From Bacillota bacterium (GTDB lineage: Bacteria > Bacillota > Clostridia > Oscillospirales > Acutalibacteraceae), in the NCBI GenBank assembly GCA_023397245.1, contig JAEWUH010000145.1, forward strand, positions 1 to 21,487: a DNA stretch of 21,487 nucleotides, in the 5' to 3' direction. Shown piece by piece: positions 13,382 through 20,575 of the stretch (position 1 is the first letter of the stretch; every line of letters begins with the position of its first letter). The notes beneath the pieces are model-generated. The model searched no databases. It was not told the DNA's origin and saw only the letters and a list, made by a program, of their open reading frames with translations. A program made the position numbers and the translations under genes.

Positions 13382-14102
13382 AATCTCCCCCCCTTATGCT
13401 TTTTAAAAGATACTGGTTATAGGAATCTTTCACTTTCTGTCTGCCGTTAAAGCGAATGGGAACTCTCTCACCGTTTGTCAGGAGGAAACTCCCCCTTTCC
13501 ATTCCGGTAATATACTGCATATTTACAATATAACTGCGGTCGCATTTTAAAAATGTACCGGTCAGGGCGGCCTCCAGCTTTGCCAGAGTAAGATAGGTTT
13601 TTAAGACCCCGTTCATAGTATGAATGGACACTGCTTTGCCGTACACTTCCGCATACAGGATATCCTGAAGGCGAACCGAAACCATGTGCCTGTCCACCGT
13701 GACATTGATAAATTTACAGCTGTCCAAAAGGAGACGGCTGCAGCGCCGCAGCGCTTCTTCTATATTGCTGTATTTCAGCGGTTTTAAAAGGTAGTGAACG
13801 GCTCCTACTTCAAATCCTTCTGCGCGAAAGTCCGGACTTGTAGTAGTAAATATGATCATGCAGTCCCTGTTTATATCACGTATTTTATATGCCGTCTCTA
13901 TGCCCGAAAAACCGTTCATATAAATGTCAAGGAAAACAATTTTATAATCCTCCGTCAAAAAATCGGAAATCAAATCAATCCCGCTGTTAAAAGCTTTAAT
14001 TTTAATATCCAACATTTTTTCGTCCGCATATTGTGATATATGTTTTGCAAGGATTTCGCAATCATATTTCATATCGTCACAAACAGCAATTTTCAAATTC
14101 AT
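13374..14102 (-). CDS. LytTR-family response regulator
   Basis: This 242-aa two-component regulator has a receiver domain (about 1-120) and a LytTR DNA-binding domain (about 140-240). The acidic pocket is D9/D10, the phosphorylated Asp is D59 in 'VFLDIYMNG', and the conserved Lys is K108 in 'YLLKPLKY'. The LytTR domain shows 'ILYAEVYGKAVSIHT', 'FLKCDRSYIVNMQYI' and 'RVPIRFNGRQKVKDSY'. The start is ATG 14102; a GTG one codon upstream is possible, and the ribosome site is weak for both. LytTR proteins bind paired direct repeats upstream of exported-factor genes. No target is evident in the window. The kinase gene follows with an 8-nt overlap. Confidence 0.92.
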   Translation of the reverse strand: MNLKIAVCDDMKYDCEILAKHISQYADEKMLDIKIKAFNSGIDLISDFLTEDYKIVFLDIYMNGFSGIETAYKIRDINRDCMIIFTTTSPDFRAEGFEVGAVHYLLKPLKYSNIEEALRRCSRLLLDSCKFINVTVDRHMVSVRLQDILYAEVYGKAVSIHTMNGVLKTYLTLAKLEAALTGTFLKCDRSYIVNMQYITGMERGSFLLTNGERVPIRFNGRQKVKDSYNQYLLKSIRGGDYA

Positions 14103-14319
14103 CACTCATTTATTCTAAAATCTCCATTAATAATTATCGAAACTTTTTCGTAAATTATTAGAGAATATCATTTTTATGCTTTGTTTTACGCCTTAATAGA
14201 AACGTTTGCGGAAAGTCTATTGCGTTATTCCACAAAGAATGTGAAAATGGAACAGAAATTACGGCACAGATAGATAAAAAATACAGGATGTTTCATTTTA
14301 ACAGAAAGGATTGAACCCC

Positions 14320-14574
14320 ATGCCTGACATACTTAGGAAATTACAGAGAGCCTATACAAACAATCCAAAAAGCGCTGTAAATTTGCTGCCGGAATTAATT
14401 CAGGAAATCGAACGGGGAAATATCATAGAAAAAACGAATTCAGAAGTTTCAAGAAATCCGTGCGAAATATGCGGGATTAAAAAAGCGCTCCGATGCATAA
14501 AGCATGATACGATCTGCAGCAAAAAGAAAACTTATGAAGAACTTTTTGTAGAAGGTCTTTTAAAATTCATATAG
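14320..14574 (+). CDS. Unrecognised small Cys/His-containing protein (84 aa)
   Basis: I do not recognise this protein. The N-terminal part (about 1-40) is predicted helical ('LPELIQEIERGNIIEK'). The middle has a cysteine-rich patch, C-E-I-C followed by C, H and C within about 20 residues ('NPCEICGIKKALRCIKHD'), which could bind zinc or another metal. The C-terminus is again helical. There is no signal peptide or membrane segment. The ATG at 14320 has AGAAAGGA about 9 nt upstream; a TTG three codons earlier sits too close to that site. It is divergent from the LytTR/GHKL pair and may be its target or an independent unit. Codon use is AT-rich, like the neighbouring regulator genes. Confidence 0.65.
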   Translation: MPDILRKLQRAYTNNPKSAVNLLPELIQEIERGNIIEKTNSEVSRNPCEICGIKKALRCIKHDTICSKKKTYEELFVEGLLKFI

Positions 14575-14586
14575 GAAAGGATTGTT

Positions 14587-14607
14587 ATGACGGAAGAAGA
14601 TCACTGA
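14587..14607 (+). other. Possible micro-ORF (6 codons) after the 84-aa gene
   Basis: ATG ACG GAA GAA GAT CAC TGA begins 6 nt after a good AGGAAAGG ribosome site, 12 nt after the 84-aa gene's stop and 24 nt before the terminator stem. The well-placed ribosome site is striking, but six codons could arise by chance. It may be the remnant of a deleted second gene. Confidence 0.25.
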
Positions 14608-14631
14608 AGCATAAGATATTCGCACATACAG

Positions 14632-14686
14632 AAAATGCGGCAGAGAAGAATCCAAACGGATCTTTCTCTGCCGCATTTTCATTTTT
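14632..14686. terminator. Bidirectional terminator between the 84-aa gene and hemerythrin
   Basis: AAAATGCGGCAGAGAA pairs with TTCTCTGCCGCATTTT, a stem of about 16 bp, with T-rich sequence after the stem on the plus strand (TTTTCATTTTT) and a short T-run on the minus strand. It separates convergent transcripts. Confidence 0.88.
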
Positions 14687-14725
14687 AACGTAAGGGTTGA
14701 ATTTATGTGCGTACCGCCGGATTAC

Positions 14726-15124
14726 TCAGTGCAGTGCTTTTGCATACTGGCCGATCTTTTTATCCATATTGGAGATATGGGATGTAAGCCAGCCAATCAC
14801 AAGCTGGTTTGCGTTAATAATCACCAGAATGTTGCCGCCCGATTCCGAGTATTCCTTTTTCAGCTTTGCCAGCTGTTCAATAAAAGCGGTATGCGCCTGC
14901 TTCTGTGCGTCGTATTCGGGATACTTAATGCGCAGCATATACTGTTCTTCGTCGCTGAAGTGTTTTTTTGTGTAGTCGTCAAGGAAGTCCAGCATTTTTC
15001 CGACATATTCGCTGGCCTGATGCTTTTTCCCCGCTTCAAAAAGATCGTCTGCTTTTTTAAACCACTCTTTATGCTGTTCGTCAATCAGGGATACCCCAAC
15101 CGATAAATCCGGTGTCCATTCCAT
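14726..15124 (-). CDS. Bacteriohemerythrin, single-domain
   Basis: This 132-aa four-helix di-iron protein probably binds O2 or acts as an iron or oxygen-stress protein. Visible ligand positions are H18 ('DEQH'), H55 and E59 ('KKHFSDEE'), H78 ('AHTAF'), H116 ('LTSHI') and D121. The His normally found four residues before H78 is replaced by Gln (Q74 in 'YDAQKQAH'). The start at 15124 has AAAGGGG 8 nt upstream and gives the family N-terminus 'MEWTPDLSVGV'; the upstream ATG at 15148 lacks a ribosome site. It is third after rubrerythrin and rubredoxin on the same strand, 46 nt from rubredoxin, and probably shares their oxygen-responsive promoter. Confidence 0.9.
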   Translation of the reverse strand: MEWTPDLSVGVSLIDEQHKEWFKKADDLFEAGKKHQASEYVGKMLDFLDDYTKKHFSDEEQYMLRIKYPEYDAQKQAHTAFIEQLAKLKKEYSESGGNILVIINANQLVIGWLTSHISNMDKKIGQYAKALH

Positions 15125-15170
15125 AATACATACCCCTTTGAATTTCATTCTTCCTGTTCTTTGAGAACGC

Positions 15171-15329
15171 TTATTCTTTCTCGAACATATCCTTGCCTAC
15201 GCCGCAGAGCGGGCAGGTCCAATCGTCCGGAAGGTCCTCAAATTTTGTGCCGGGCGCGATCCCGTTATCCGGATCACCCAACTCGGGATCATAAACATAA
15301 CCGCAGGCGCTGCAAACATACTTTGTCAT
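15171..15329 (-). CDS. Rubredoxin
   Basis: This 52-aa Fe(Cys)4 electron carrier is full length for the family. The iron ligands are C6 and C9 in 'VCSACGYVYDP' and C39 and C42 in 'DDWTCPLCGVGKDMFE'. The middle segment 'GDPDNGIAPGTKFEDLPDDW' is canonical. AAAGGAG lies about 10 nt before the ATG. It follows the reverse rubrerythrin gene, for which rubredoxin is the usual electron donor from NADH-dependent reductase in clostridia. A co-transcribed peroxide/oxygen detoxification unit is therefore likely. No reductase gene is in the window. Confidence 0.96.
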   Translation of the reverse strand: MTKYVCSACGYVYDPELGDPDNGIAPGTKFEDLPDDWTCPLCGVGKDMFEKE

Positions 15330-15385
15330 AAAGAACACACTCCTTTGTTTTTATTGATTGATATTATTCAGATTATCGAAAGCCT

Positions 15386-15415
15386 TCAGGCGTTATGCAA
15401 TTATGGACAGCCTGA
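15386..15415 (-). promoter_or_regulatory. Short hairpin after the rubrerythrin stop codon
   Basis: TCAGGC and GCCTGA (6 bp, 18-nt loop) flank the start of the rubrerythrin-rubredoxin gap. There is no U-tract, so full termination is unlikely. It may tune the ratio of the two mRNAs. Weak evidence. Confidence 0.25.
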
Positions 15416-15958
15416 TTATTCAAAATATCTCTTGAGCAGGCCGTTGAAGCCGCTGCCGTGGCGGGCCTCGTCCTTCGCCATTTCGTGTACGCTGTCATGG
15501 ATTGCGTCGTAGTTCAGTTCCTTGGCGCGTTTTGCAATCGCCAGCTTGCCGGCACATGCACCCGCTTCCGCCTCGGCGCGCATCTGAAGGTTCTTCTTTG
15601 TACTCTTGGTCACTACTTCGCCCAGCATTTCGGCGAATCTTGACGCATGGTCCGCTTCCTCAAGCGCATACTTTTTGAACGCTGCTGCAATCTCCGGGTA
15701 ACCTTCGCGGTCCGCCTGACGGCTCATTGCGATGTACATACCGACTTCGGTGCATTCGCCGTTAAAATTTGCAACCAGACCATCGTAAACCTCTTTATCG
15801 ATTCCCTGCGCAATACCGATTTCGTGTTCACAGGCAAAGGAAAGTCCTTCGACCTTTTCTACGAATTTTTCTTTGGGAGCCTTGCACTGCGGGCAGAACG
15901 CCGGAGCTTCCTCTCCCTCGAATACATAACCACAAACGGAACATACAAATTTTTTCAT
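15416..15958 (-). CDS. Reverse rubrerythrin (NADH peroxidase type)
   Basis: This 180-aa protein reduces hydrogen peroxide, and in clostridia also O2, using electrons from NADH via rubredoxin. The rubredoxin-like domain is at the N-terminus (C6, C9, C22, C25: 'VCSVCGY' and 'FCPQCKAP'), the reverse of classical rubrerythrin. The di-iron ferritin-like domain follows, with carboxylate/His clusters at E68-E71 ('GECTEVG'), 'LEEADHASRF' (99-108), 'AEAEAG' and 'KDEARHGSG' (162-170). The ATG at 15958 has GGAGG about 9 nt upstream; an ATG seven codons earlier is less likely. It is first in the unit with rubredoxin and bacteriohemerythrin and has a Fur/PerR-like site downstream of its promoter. Confidence 0.93.
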   Translation of the reverse strand: MKKFVCSVCGYVFEGEEAPAFCPQCKAPKEKFVEKVEGLSFACEHEIGIAQGIDKEVYDGLVANFNGECTEVGMYIAMSRQADREGYPEIAAAFKKYALEEADHASRFAEMLGEVVTKSTKKNLQMRAEAEAGACAGKLAIAKRAKELNYDAIHDSVHEMAKDEARHGSGFNGLLKRYFE

Positions 15959-16075
15959 TTTGATTTTCCTCCATATCATTTAATTTTTTATTGAAAGGCT
16001 TACTGCCTTTTTAGCGGATAAAATACTGCGCCGGACGGTTTGACTCAATCTTGTGTAACCGGCAAAACTTAAAAT

Positions 16076-16090
16076 CAATAATAATTATCA
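16076..16090 (-). promoter_or_regulatory. Fur/PerR-like operator of the rubrerythrin unit
   Basis: On the minus strand the site reads TGATAAT-T-ATTATTG. It matches the Fur-type 7-1-7 box (TGATAATNATTATCA) at 12 of 14 positions and the PerR box (TTATAATNATTATAA) at 11 of 14. It lies about 15-30 nt downstream of the predicted start, where a repressor would block transcription. PerR is the more likely family given the peroxidase gene. Confidence 0.55.
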
Positions 16091-16108
16091 TTCCTAAGTT
16101 CTGGATAT

Positions 16109-16137
16109 ATATTAGCACACGCTAACCGTTCTGTCAA
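16109..16137 (-). promoter_or_regulatory. Sigma-A promoter of the rubrerythrin-rubredoxin-hemerythrin unit
   Basis: A perfect TTGACA (16137-16132) and TAATAT (16114-16109) are separated by exactly 17 nt. The spacer contains a perfect inverted repeat, TTAGC-N4-GCTAA (16112-16125), which overlaps the -10 box and could be a second operator. Confidence 0.82.
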
Positions 16138-16273
16138 GAGGTTTTCCAAAAAAATATCAAATATTTGTTCCGGCACTTTCCGGAAGGCTTCCCGGGTGAA
16201 AGCACCCTGCTTTCGCTGTTTATTCCTTTGCGGGTCTGCCGCATCGGGACGAGGCGAAACAAACCGGAAGAGC

Positions 16274-16317
16274 AAAACGCAGAGAGCCCGCAATGCTTTC
16301 GCCCACAGGCCCTCTGT
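16274..16317 (-). terminator. Probable terminator after the binding-protein gene
   Basis: In the transcript CAGAGGGCC pairs with GGCUCUCUG (9 bp, one G-U), enclosing a loop of about 19 nt, followed by C-GUUUU. It starts 21 nt after the stop codon. The U-run is short, so the call is moderate. Confidence 0.55.
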
Positions 16318-16338
16318 ATCTTTTTCGTATCCGCCTTC

Positions 16339-17448
16339 TTACTTTACGATTTCCCTGTACTGCGCGTCGGTCAGATCAACCGAATAGAACAGCTTGTAAA
16401 ACTCTTTGACTTCTTTCTCTATATCAAGATTATATTTCTGCGGATAAACCAGATTGCCCAGCCAGTTAATACCGATGATGCGGTTGACGGAAGGAGGGTT
16501 GCTGACAAAGCTGTAAGGCGCGCTGGGAATACGGTAGACCTTGCCGGTCTTGACCGCCTTGACGTCCTTCCACGCGGCGCCCGCCGTAATGGTTTTGTAG
16601 GACAAATCCCCGTCCGCCAGAATAACATCCGGGTTCCATTTCAGAATCTGCTCCAGGGATACCTTGCTGCCTCCGCCGGAGCTGACCACTTCCACGTTCG
16701 CCACGTTTTCGGCGCCCACGCGGTTTAAGACGTCCGCGTGAATGGAGCCTGCCGCGTTGGTGTTCAGCCCCGACTCCCCGATTGCCATATAGACCCGGAC
16801 TTTTTGGCCGGCAGGAATGGATTTCGCAATTGTATCGGCGTTATCGATAGTCTTTTTGCAGTATGCGGAAAGCTGCGCGGCGCGGTCGGTTTCGCCCAGC
16901 AGATCGCCCAGCATGGTGTAGGTCTGCGGCATTGTATCGAGGGTCGCGGAGATAAACACGGTCGGGATTCCAAGCTGCTTCTGCAGGCCGTCCATGTCTT
17001 CCTTGACGGTCTTTTTCGCTTCGCCGATATCGATGATTACGTCCGGGGCGGCGGCGGCAAGCGCTTCCATGTTCAGGCTGGCGTTTTTGCCGTAAAACTG
17101 GCCGAACTTGGGAAGACCCCAGTATTTTTTATCAATATACTTTTTGGCGTCGGCGGAAAAATCGCTTGCCAAACCCGCCAGCTTATCCGGGGCGGCGGTG
17201 TAGAGCACAATCTGCGCCATGGGGCCGGAGGGAGCGGCGGATTTGATTTTAACGGGTACGGTGACCTTGCGGCCCGCGCTGTCCGTAAAGACGCGCGTTT
17301 CCTTCTGTGACTGCGGGGCAGCGGAGGAGCTGCCTGCGGCAGAAGATACCACGGAGGAAGCGGAAGGAGCGGATGAGGAAGCGCATCCCGAGAACAGTAC
17401 GCAGAGGGCCAAAGCCAGGCTGATTATTCCGAAGAAATTCTTTTTCAT
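16339..17448 (-). CDS. Metal-chelate/cobalamin-type ABC transporter substrate-binding lipoprotein
   Basis: This 369-aa extracellular binding protein is of the FepB/BtuF type (Peripla_BP_2). The signal peptide ends in 'LFSGC', with C22 lipidated, and a Ser/Ala-rich linker runs to about residue 48. The mature part begins 'RVFTDSAGRKVTVPVKIK' and contains 'VLYTAAPDKLAGLASDF', 'NMEALAAAAPDVIID', 'SLEQILKWNPDVIL' and 'GKVYRIPSAPYSFVSNPPSVNRI'. It is the last gene of the operon, overlapping the DUF364 stop by 4 nt, with AAGGAG about 8 nt upstream. The cargo could be a siderophore, corrinoid, heme or a molybdate/tungstate-type oxyanion (MolA-like). The xdhC gene in the operon favours molybdenum or tungsten, by inference only. 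Confidence 0.88.
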   Translation of the reverse strand: MKKNFFGIISLALALCVLFSGCASSSAPSASSVVSSAAGSSSAAPQSQKETRVFTDSAGRKVTVPVKIKSAAPSGPMAQIVLYTAAPDKLAGLASDFSADAKKYIDKKYWGLPKFGQFYGKNASLNMEALAAAAPDVIIDIGEAKKTVKEDMDGLQKQLGIPTVFISATLDTMPQTYTMLGDLLGETDRAAQLSAYCKKTIDNADTIAKSIPAGQKVRVYMAIGESGLNTNAAGSIHADVLNRVGAENVANVEVVSSGGGSKVSLEQILKWNPDVILADGDLSYKTITAGAAWKDVKAVKTGKVYRIPSAPYSFVSNPPSVNRIIGINWLGNLVYPQKYNLDIEKEVKEFYKLFYSVDLTDAQYREIVK

Positions 17449-18197
17449 AAGTTCGTCTCCTTTTCAACTTGTTGATCTATGCAGAAACGGTCGCCGTAAG
17501 CATAGGGCGGGCCGTGTATGCCGGTTTGAGCAAAGTCTTTCATGCCGCCGGTATCCGTAATAATCAGGCCTGCAAGACGGGTAATTCCAAAGCGCAGCAG
17601 GCCGGGAGCCATCGGCACGCTCGGCCCCGTAACCACCACCTGGGAATTTTTGCAGATCTGCAGCAGCCGGGGCATTGTTTTATTGGTAAAGGCGCTGCCC
17701 GTAATAATCACGATATCGCAGTCCGAAAAGAGATATTCGCAGGCGCTGTCCGGGTAATCGCCTTCCTGCGGATTGCGCTCCACAATGCGGATTTCCGCTG
17801 CTTCGGCAAGGGGATGATCCGTCATGCGGAGATGCCCGACCATCCCGATCCGTTTTCCCTTTACCTCCATCCCTGCGGTACAGAACGGATGACCGGGCTG
17901 CAGCGCGTCCAGCTCTTTCAGGCGCGCGGGCGTATTGTAAAAGGCGTTGATTGCCGCCATGCCCACGCCAGCCTCGGTAAAATTCCAGGAGGTGATCAGC
18001 TTTGCCGCTTCCCTGAGCGGCAGCCCCCGGTACTCCGAAGGAAGAATGCGGGGCGGCCTGCTTTCGGCGCGGGTGGTCATGGCAATCCCGCAGCGGCCGG
18101 CGGTCTTAACATAAGTCCAGGTATCTGCCGTAATCACTTCTTCAATCGTTTCATCCGACGTAACGCCTTTGATCAGGCTGTCGTAAAGCTCCCACAT
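17445..18197 (-). CDS. DUF4213/DUF364 putative heavy-metal-chelation protein
   Basis: This 250-aa cytoplasmic protein has a small N-terminal DUF4213 domain (about 1-95; 'MWELYDSLI', 'YVKTAGRCGIAMTT') and a C-terminal Rossmann-like DUF364 domain (about 100-245; 'GKRIGMVGHL', 'DIVIITGSAFTNKTMPRLLQ', 'VVTGPSVPMAPGLLRFGI'). DUF364 is annotated as putative heavy-metal chelation from structures and gene neighbourhoods; no reaction is established. It begins 2 nt after the ATPase stop and ends overlapping the binding-protein start, so it is part of the transporter unit. It might act on the imported metal or chelate inside the cell. No frameshift or truncation is visible. Confidence 0.85.
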   Translation of the reverse strand: MWELYDSLIKGVTSDETIEEVITADTWTYVKTAGRCGIAMTTRAESRPPRILPSEYRGLPLREAAKLITSWNFTEAGVGMAAINAFYNTPARLKELDALQPGHPFCTAGMEVKGKRIGMVGHLRMTDHPLAEAAEIRIVERNPQEGDYPDSACEYLFSDCDIVIITGSAFTNKTMPRLLQICKNSQVVVTGPSVPMAPGLLRFGITRLAGLIITDTGGMKDFAQTGIHGPPYAYGDRFCIDQQVEKETNL

Positions 18198-18199
18198 AC

Positions 18200-18973
18200 C
18201 TATCCCCCTTTCTTCCGCGGAATGCAGACGGAAGTGCCGTCCAGCTCATGCACCGTAACCGGTATTCCGTAAATGCGTTCAATCAGCCGCGCACTCAGCA
18301 CCTCTTTTGGGTTGCCGAAGCATTCGATTTTTTTGTCCAGCAGCACAAGCGCCTGATCGGCAAACTGGAACGCCTGTTCCGGGTCGTGCGTGGACATCAG
18401 CACCAGGTATCCCTGTTTTGCCAGATTTTGCGCCCGCTCCATCACGCGCACCTGATTGCCGTAGTCAAGACTGGAGCACGGCTCATCCATAATCAGCGTT
18501 TTCGCCTGCTGCGCCACGGCTCTGGCAATCAGTACAAGCTGCTGCTCGCCGCCGGAAAGGTGCGCGTAATTGCGGTTTTCCAGATGTTCTATCCCCAGCA
18601 GCTCCAGCGCCGCGCGCGCCTGTTCGGTCTGCACACTGCCGGGGCAGGAGAACCGGCCGAGCTGCGGGGTCGTTCCCATCAGAACCATATCCAGCGCCGA
18701 ATAATTGAATACGCCGGTCTGGCTTTGAGGAATGTAAGCAATTTTTTTTGCCCTCTCCCGATACGGAAGCGGTAAAATCTCTTCACCGTCCACCCGGATG
18801 CTCCCCTGCCGATAGGGAAGCATTCCAAGGATACAGCGGAACAGTGTGCTTTTGCCCGCGCCGTTGCTGCCCAGCAGGCAGATCAGGTTTCCGGGCTCCG
18901 CTTCAAAGGATACATTCTCCAATACCTTCCAGCAGTTATAATCAAAGCTTAAATTTTGAACAAAAAGGCTCAC
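18200..18973 (-). CDS. FepC/BtuD-type ABC transporter ATP-binding protein
   Basis: This 257-aa ATPase powers the FecCD-type permease. Walker A is 'GSNGAGKST' (35-43), the signature 'LSGGEQQ' (139-145), Walker B 'TLIMDEP' (159-165) and the H-loop 'STHD' (H196). The start is GTG (18973-18971), overlapping the permease stop in a GTGA tetranucleotide, with AAAGGAGGGG about 8-10 nt upstream. The open frame continues upstream to 19219, but that part is out-of-frame permease sequence and low in complexity, so it was rejected. The C-terminal tail after residue 225 is typical of siderophore/corrinoid importers. Confidence 0.94.
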   Translation of the reverse strand: MSLFVQNLSFDYNCWKVLENVSFEAEPGNLICLLGSNGAGKSTLFRCILGMLPYRQGSIRVDGEEILPLPYRERAKKIAYIPQSQTGVFNYSALDMVLMGTTPQLGRFSCPGSVQTEQARAALELLGIEHLENRNYAHLSGGEQQLVLIARAVAQQAKTLIMDEPCSSLDYGNQVRVMERAQNLAKQGYLVLMSTHDPEQAFQFADQALVLLDKKIECFGNPKEVLSARLIERIYGIPVTVHELDGTSVCIPRKKGG

Positions 18974-19980
18974 AGCCGGTTCCCCTCCTTTACTATAAGG
19001 TAAAGGAAGAAGGGCACTCCTACAAAGGCGGTCAGGATGCCGATTGGAATTTCGCTTGTGGTGAGAAGCCTTGCGAAGTCGTCTACAATTAACATAAAGC
19101 TGCCCCCGACCAGAAGTGAAGCAGGAAGCGTGCGGCGGAAATCGCTGCCGACCAGCATCCGCGTGAAATGCGGGATCACCAGCCCCACCCAGCCGATCAT
19201 GCCGCTTACGGACACGCAAGCCGCGGTAACCAGCGTAGCGCAGACCACCACGATGAAACGGAGGCGGGCGGCGTTTACGCCCATGGACGCGGCTTCCTCA
19301 TCCCCCATGGTGAGCACGCTGATTTTCCAGCGCAGGAGCAGGATGGGAAGAATTCCGATCAGGACAAGCGGCGCGGCAAAAAGCACATCTTGATTGCGGA
19401 TGGAGGCAAGGGAACCCATCAGCCAGTAGGTAATGGCGGGCAGGATGTCGGTCGGGTCCGCCACAAGCTTTAAGTAGGAAATTCCCGCGGAAGCCAGCGA
19501 ACCCAGCATAATGCCGGACAGGATCAGGCTCAGCGTACGGTTGCCCTGTACTCTTGAGGAAATGAACACCGCCGCTCCCACGGCACAGAGCCCGCCGGTC
19601 AGAGCCATCAGGGAAATCCCGCTGTAGCTCAGCCCGATAAACAGCGCGAGCGCCGCACCGAAGCCTGCTCCGTTCGACGCGCCAAGGATATCCGGCGAGG
19701 CCATCGGGTTCTGGAAAATTCCCTGATAGGCGCAGCCGGCACAGGCAAGCCCGGCGCCGATTACGCAGCCCATCAGGACGCGAGGAAGCCGAATCTGAAA
19801 CAGTACCGTTTCCGCCTGCTCCGGCCATACCGCCGGAATGGGAAACACTTTGGAAAGCAGCATTTTAATTACCGTAAACGGATCAATGGCATAGCGTCCA
19901 AGCCCGACGGAACCGATCAGGCATACTATAAGGATCACCCATAAGATTACCATCCTCCTGTAATATACTTTAGCCACCAT
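18970..19980 (-). CDS. FecCD-family ABC transporter permease
   Basis: This 336-aa inner-membrane permease has about nine to ten hydrophobic segments. Family motifs include 'IRLPRVLMGCVIGAGLACAG' and 'NPMASPDILGASNGAGFG' (about 63-108), 'LTMGDEEAASMGVNAARLR' and, near the end, 'GMIGWVGLVIPHFTRMLVG' and 'EIPIGILTAFVGVPFFLYLI'. One permease gene suggests a homodimer. The ATG at 19980 (GGGGTG about 8 nt upstream) overlaps the NTPase stop; a second ATG at 19953 has AGGAGG directly adjacent, too close to be ideal. The cargo class is iron siderophore, corrinoid, heme or molybdate-like oxyanion. Confidence 0.94.
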   Translation of the reverse strand: MVAKVYYRRMVILWVILIVCLIGSVGLGRYAIDPFTVIKMLLSKVFPIPAVWPEQAETVLFQIRLPRVLMGCVIGAGLACAGCAYQGIFQNPMASPDILGASNGAGFGAALALFIGLSYSGISLMALTGGLCAVGAAVFISSRVQGNRTLSLILSGIMLGSLASAGISYLKLVADPTDILPAITYWLMGSLASIRNQDVLFAAPLVLIGILPILLLRWKISVLTMGDEEAASMGVNAARLRFIVVVCATLVTAACVSVSGMIGWVGLVIPHFTRMLVGSDFRRTLPASLLVGGSFMLIVDDFARLLTTSEIPIGILTAFVGVPFFLYLIVKEGNRL

Positions 19981-20575
19981 CCGACTTCACCCCGATCTGT
20001 TTTATAAACTCATCGATTTTTCGCACGGTTTCCGTCGAATCGCGCCGTTCCATGCGGACGATCTCCACTTGAGGATGATCTTGTAACAATGTTCGGAATT
20101 CCCGGCATTTCTGCTCGAAACAATCCGGCATCAAAGCAATATTCTGCTTCAGCATTGCGCAGTTTTTGGTGCTTTTCAGTACGCCGATACAGGGAGTGTT
20201 TTTCGAAAACAACTCGGTGAGCCGGAAAAAGAAGACGGGTTCCAACAGCTCCACGCCCCCGATTTCATCCAGCAGGATAAAAGGACAGTCTTCGGCATTT
20301 TTGAGTAGTTCCATTCCCGTACTCAAAAATACTTTTCCGGCAGGAACCTTCTCCCCACATTTCAAAAAAACGCCCGGCCGATCTTCCCGATAAGGGATAT
20401 GCGATGTATCCGCGGATTTTGCCGCGGTAAGGCAGAACCCGCGGGTAACACCGGCTTCGTCCTCCATGCGCTGGGTGACAAAGCCGCCCGCCTCTTTGCG
20501 CAGGGAGCCGAGCCGGTTCAGCAGCAGGGTCGTTTTGCCGACCCCGCTGGGGCCTTCGAGCAGCAGATGCCTCAT
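19970..20575 (-). CDS. THEP1-type nucleoside-triphosphatase
   Basis: This 201-aa P-loop protein belongs to the NTPase_1 (THEP1) family. Walker A is 'GPSGVGKT' (8-15) and Walker B 'FILLDEIGGVE' (99-109). 'GGFVTQRMEDEAGVTRGF' (30-47) is a family block. It begins in an ATGA overlap with xdhC and its end overlaps the permease start, so it is embedded in the operon. The biological role of THEP1 proteins is not settled; the context suggests nucleotide handling or an energy-dependent step in cofactor or metal delivery, which is inference. The open frame extends to 20815, but the upstream part lies inside xdhC and was rejected. Confidence 0.85.
   Translation of the reverse strand: MRHLLLEGPSGVGKTTLLLNRLGSLRKEAGGFVTQRMEDEAGVTRGFCLTAAKSADTSHIPYREDRPGVFLKCGEKVPAGKVFLSTGMELLKNAEDCPFILLDEIGGVELLEPVFFFRLTELFSKNTPCIGVLKSTKNCAMLKQNIALMPDCFEQKCREFRTLLQDHPQVEIVRMERRDSTETVRKIDEFIKQIGVKSDGG

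Larger units (their letters stand above)
15959..16273. other. Non-coding region upstream of rubrerythrin
   Basis: This is most of the gap between the rubrerythrin gene and the binding-protein gene. It contains the rubrerythrin promoter and its operators (16076-16137). A small inverted repeat, TTCCGG and CCGGAA (16168-16185), lies further upstream. From about 16190 to 16273 I see nothing recognisable. Confidence 0.5.

Noticed and set aside
17469..18272. Plus-strand open frame of 267 codons opposite the DUF364 gene
   Set aside because: It is antisense to a gene with clear family motifs in an operon; its composition is that of a shadow frame.
18974..19219. N-terminal extension of the ATPase frame to 19219
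   Set aside because: It lies wholly inside the permease gene and has no domain resemblance. The GTG at 18973 has a strong ribosome site and a GTGA overlap.
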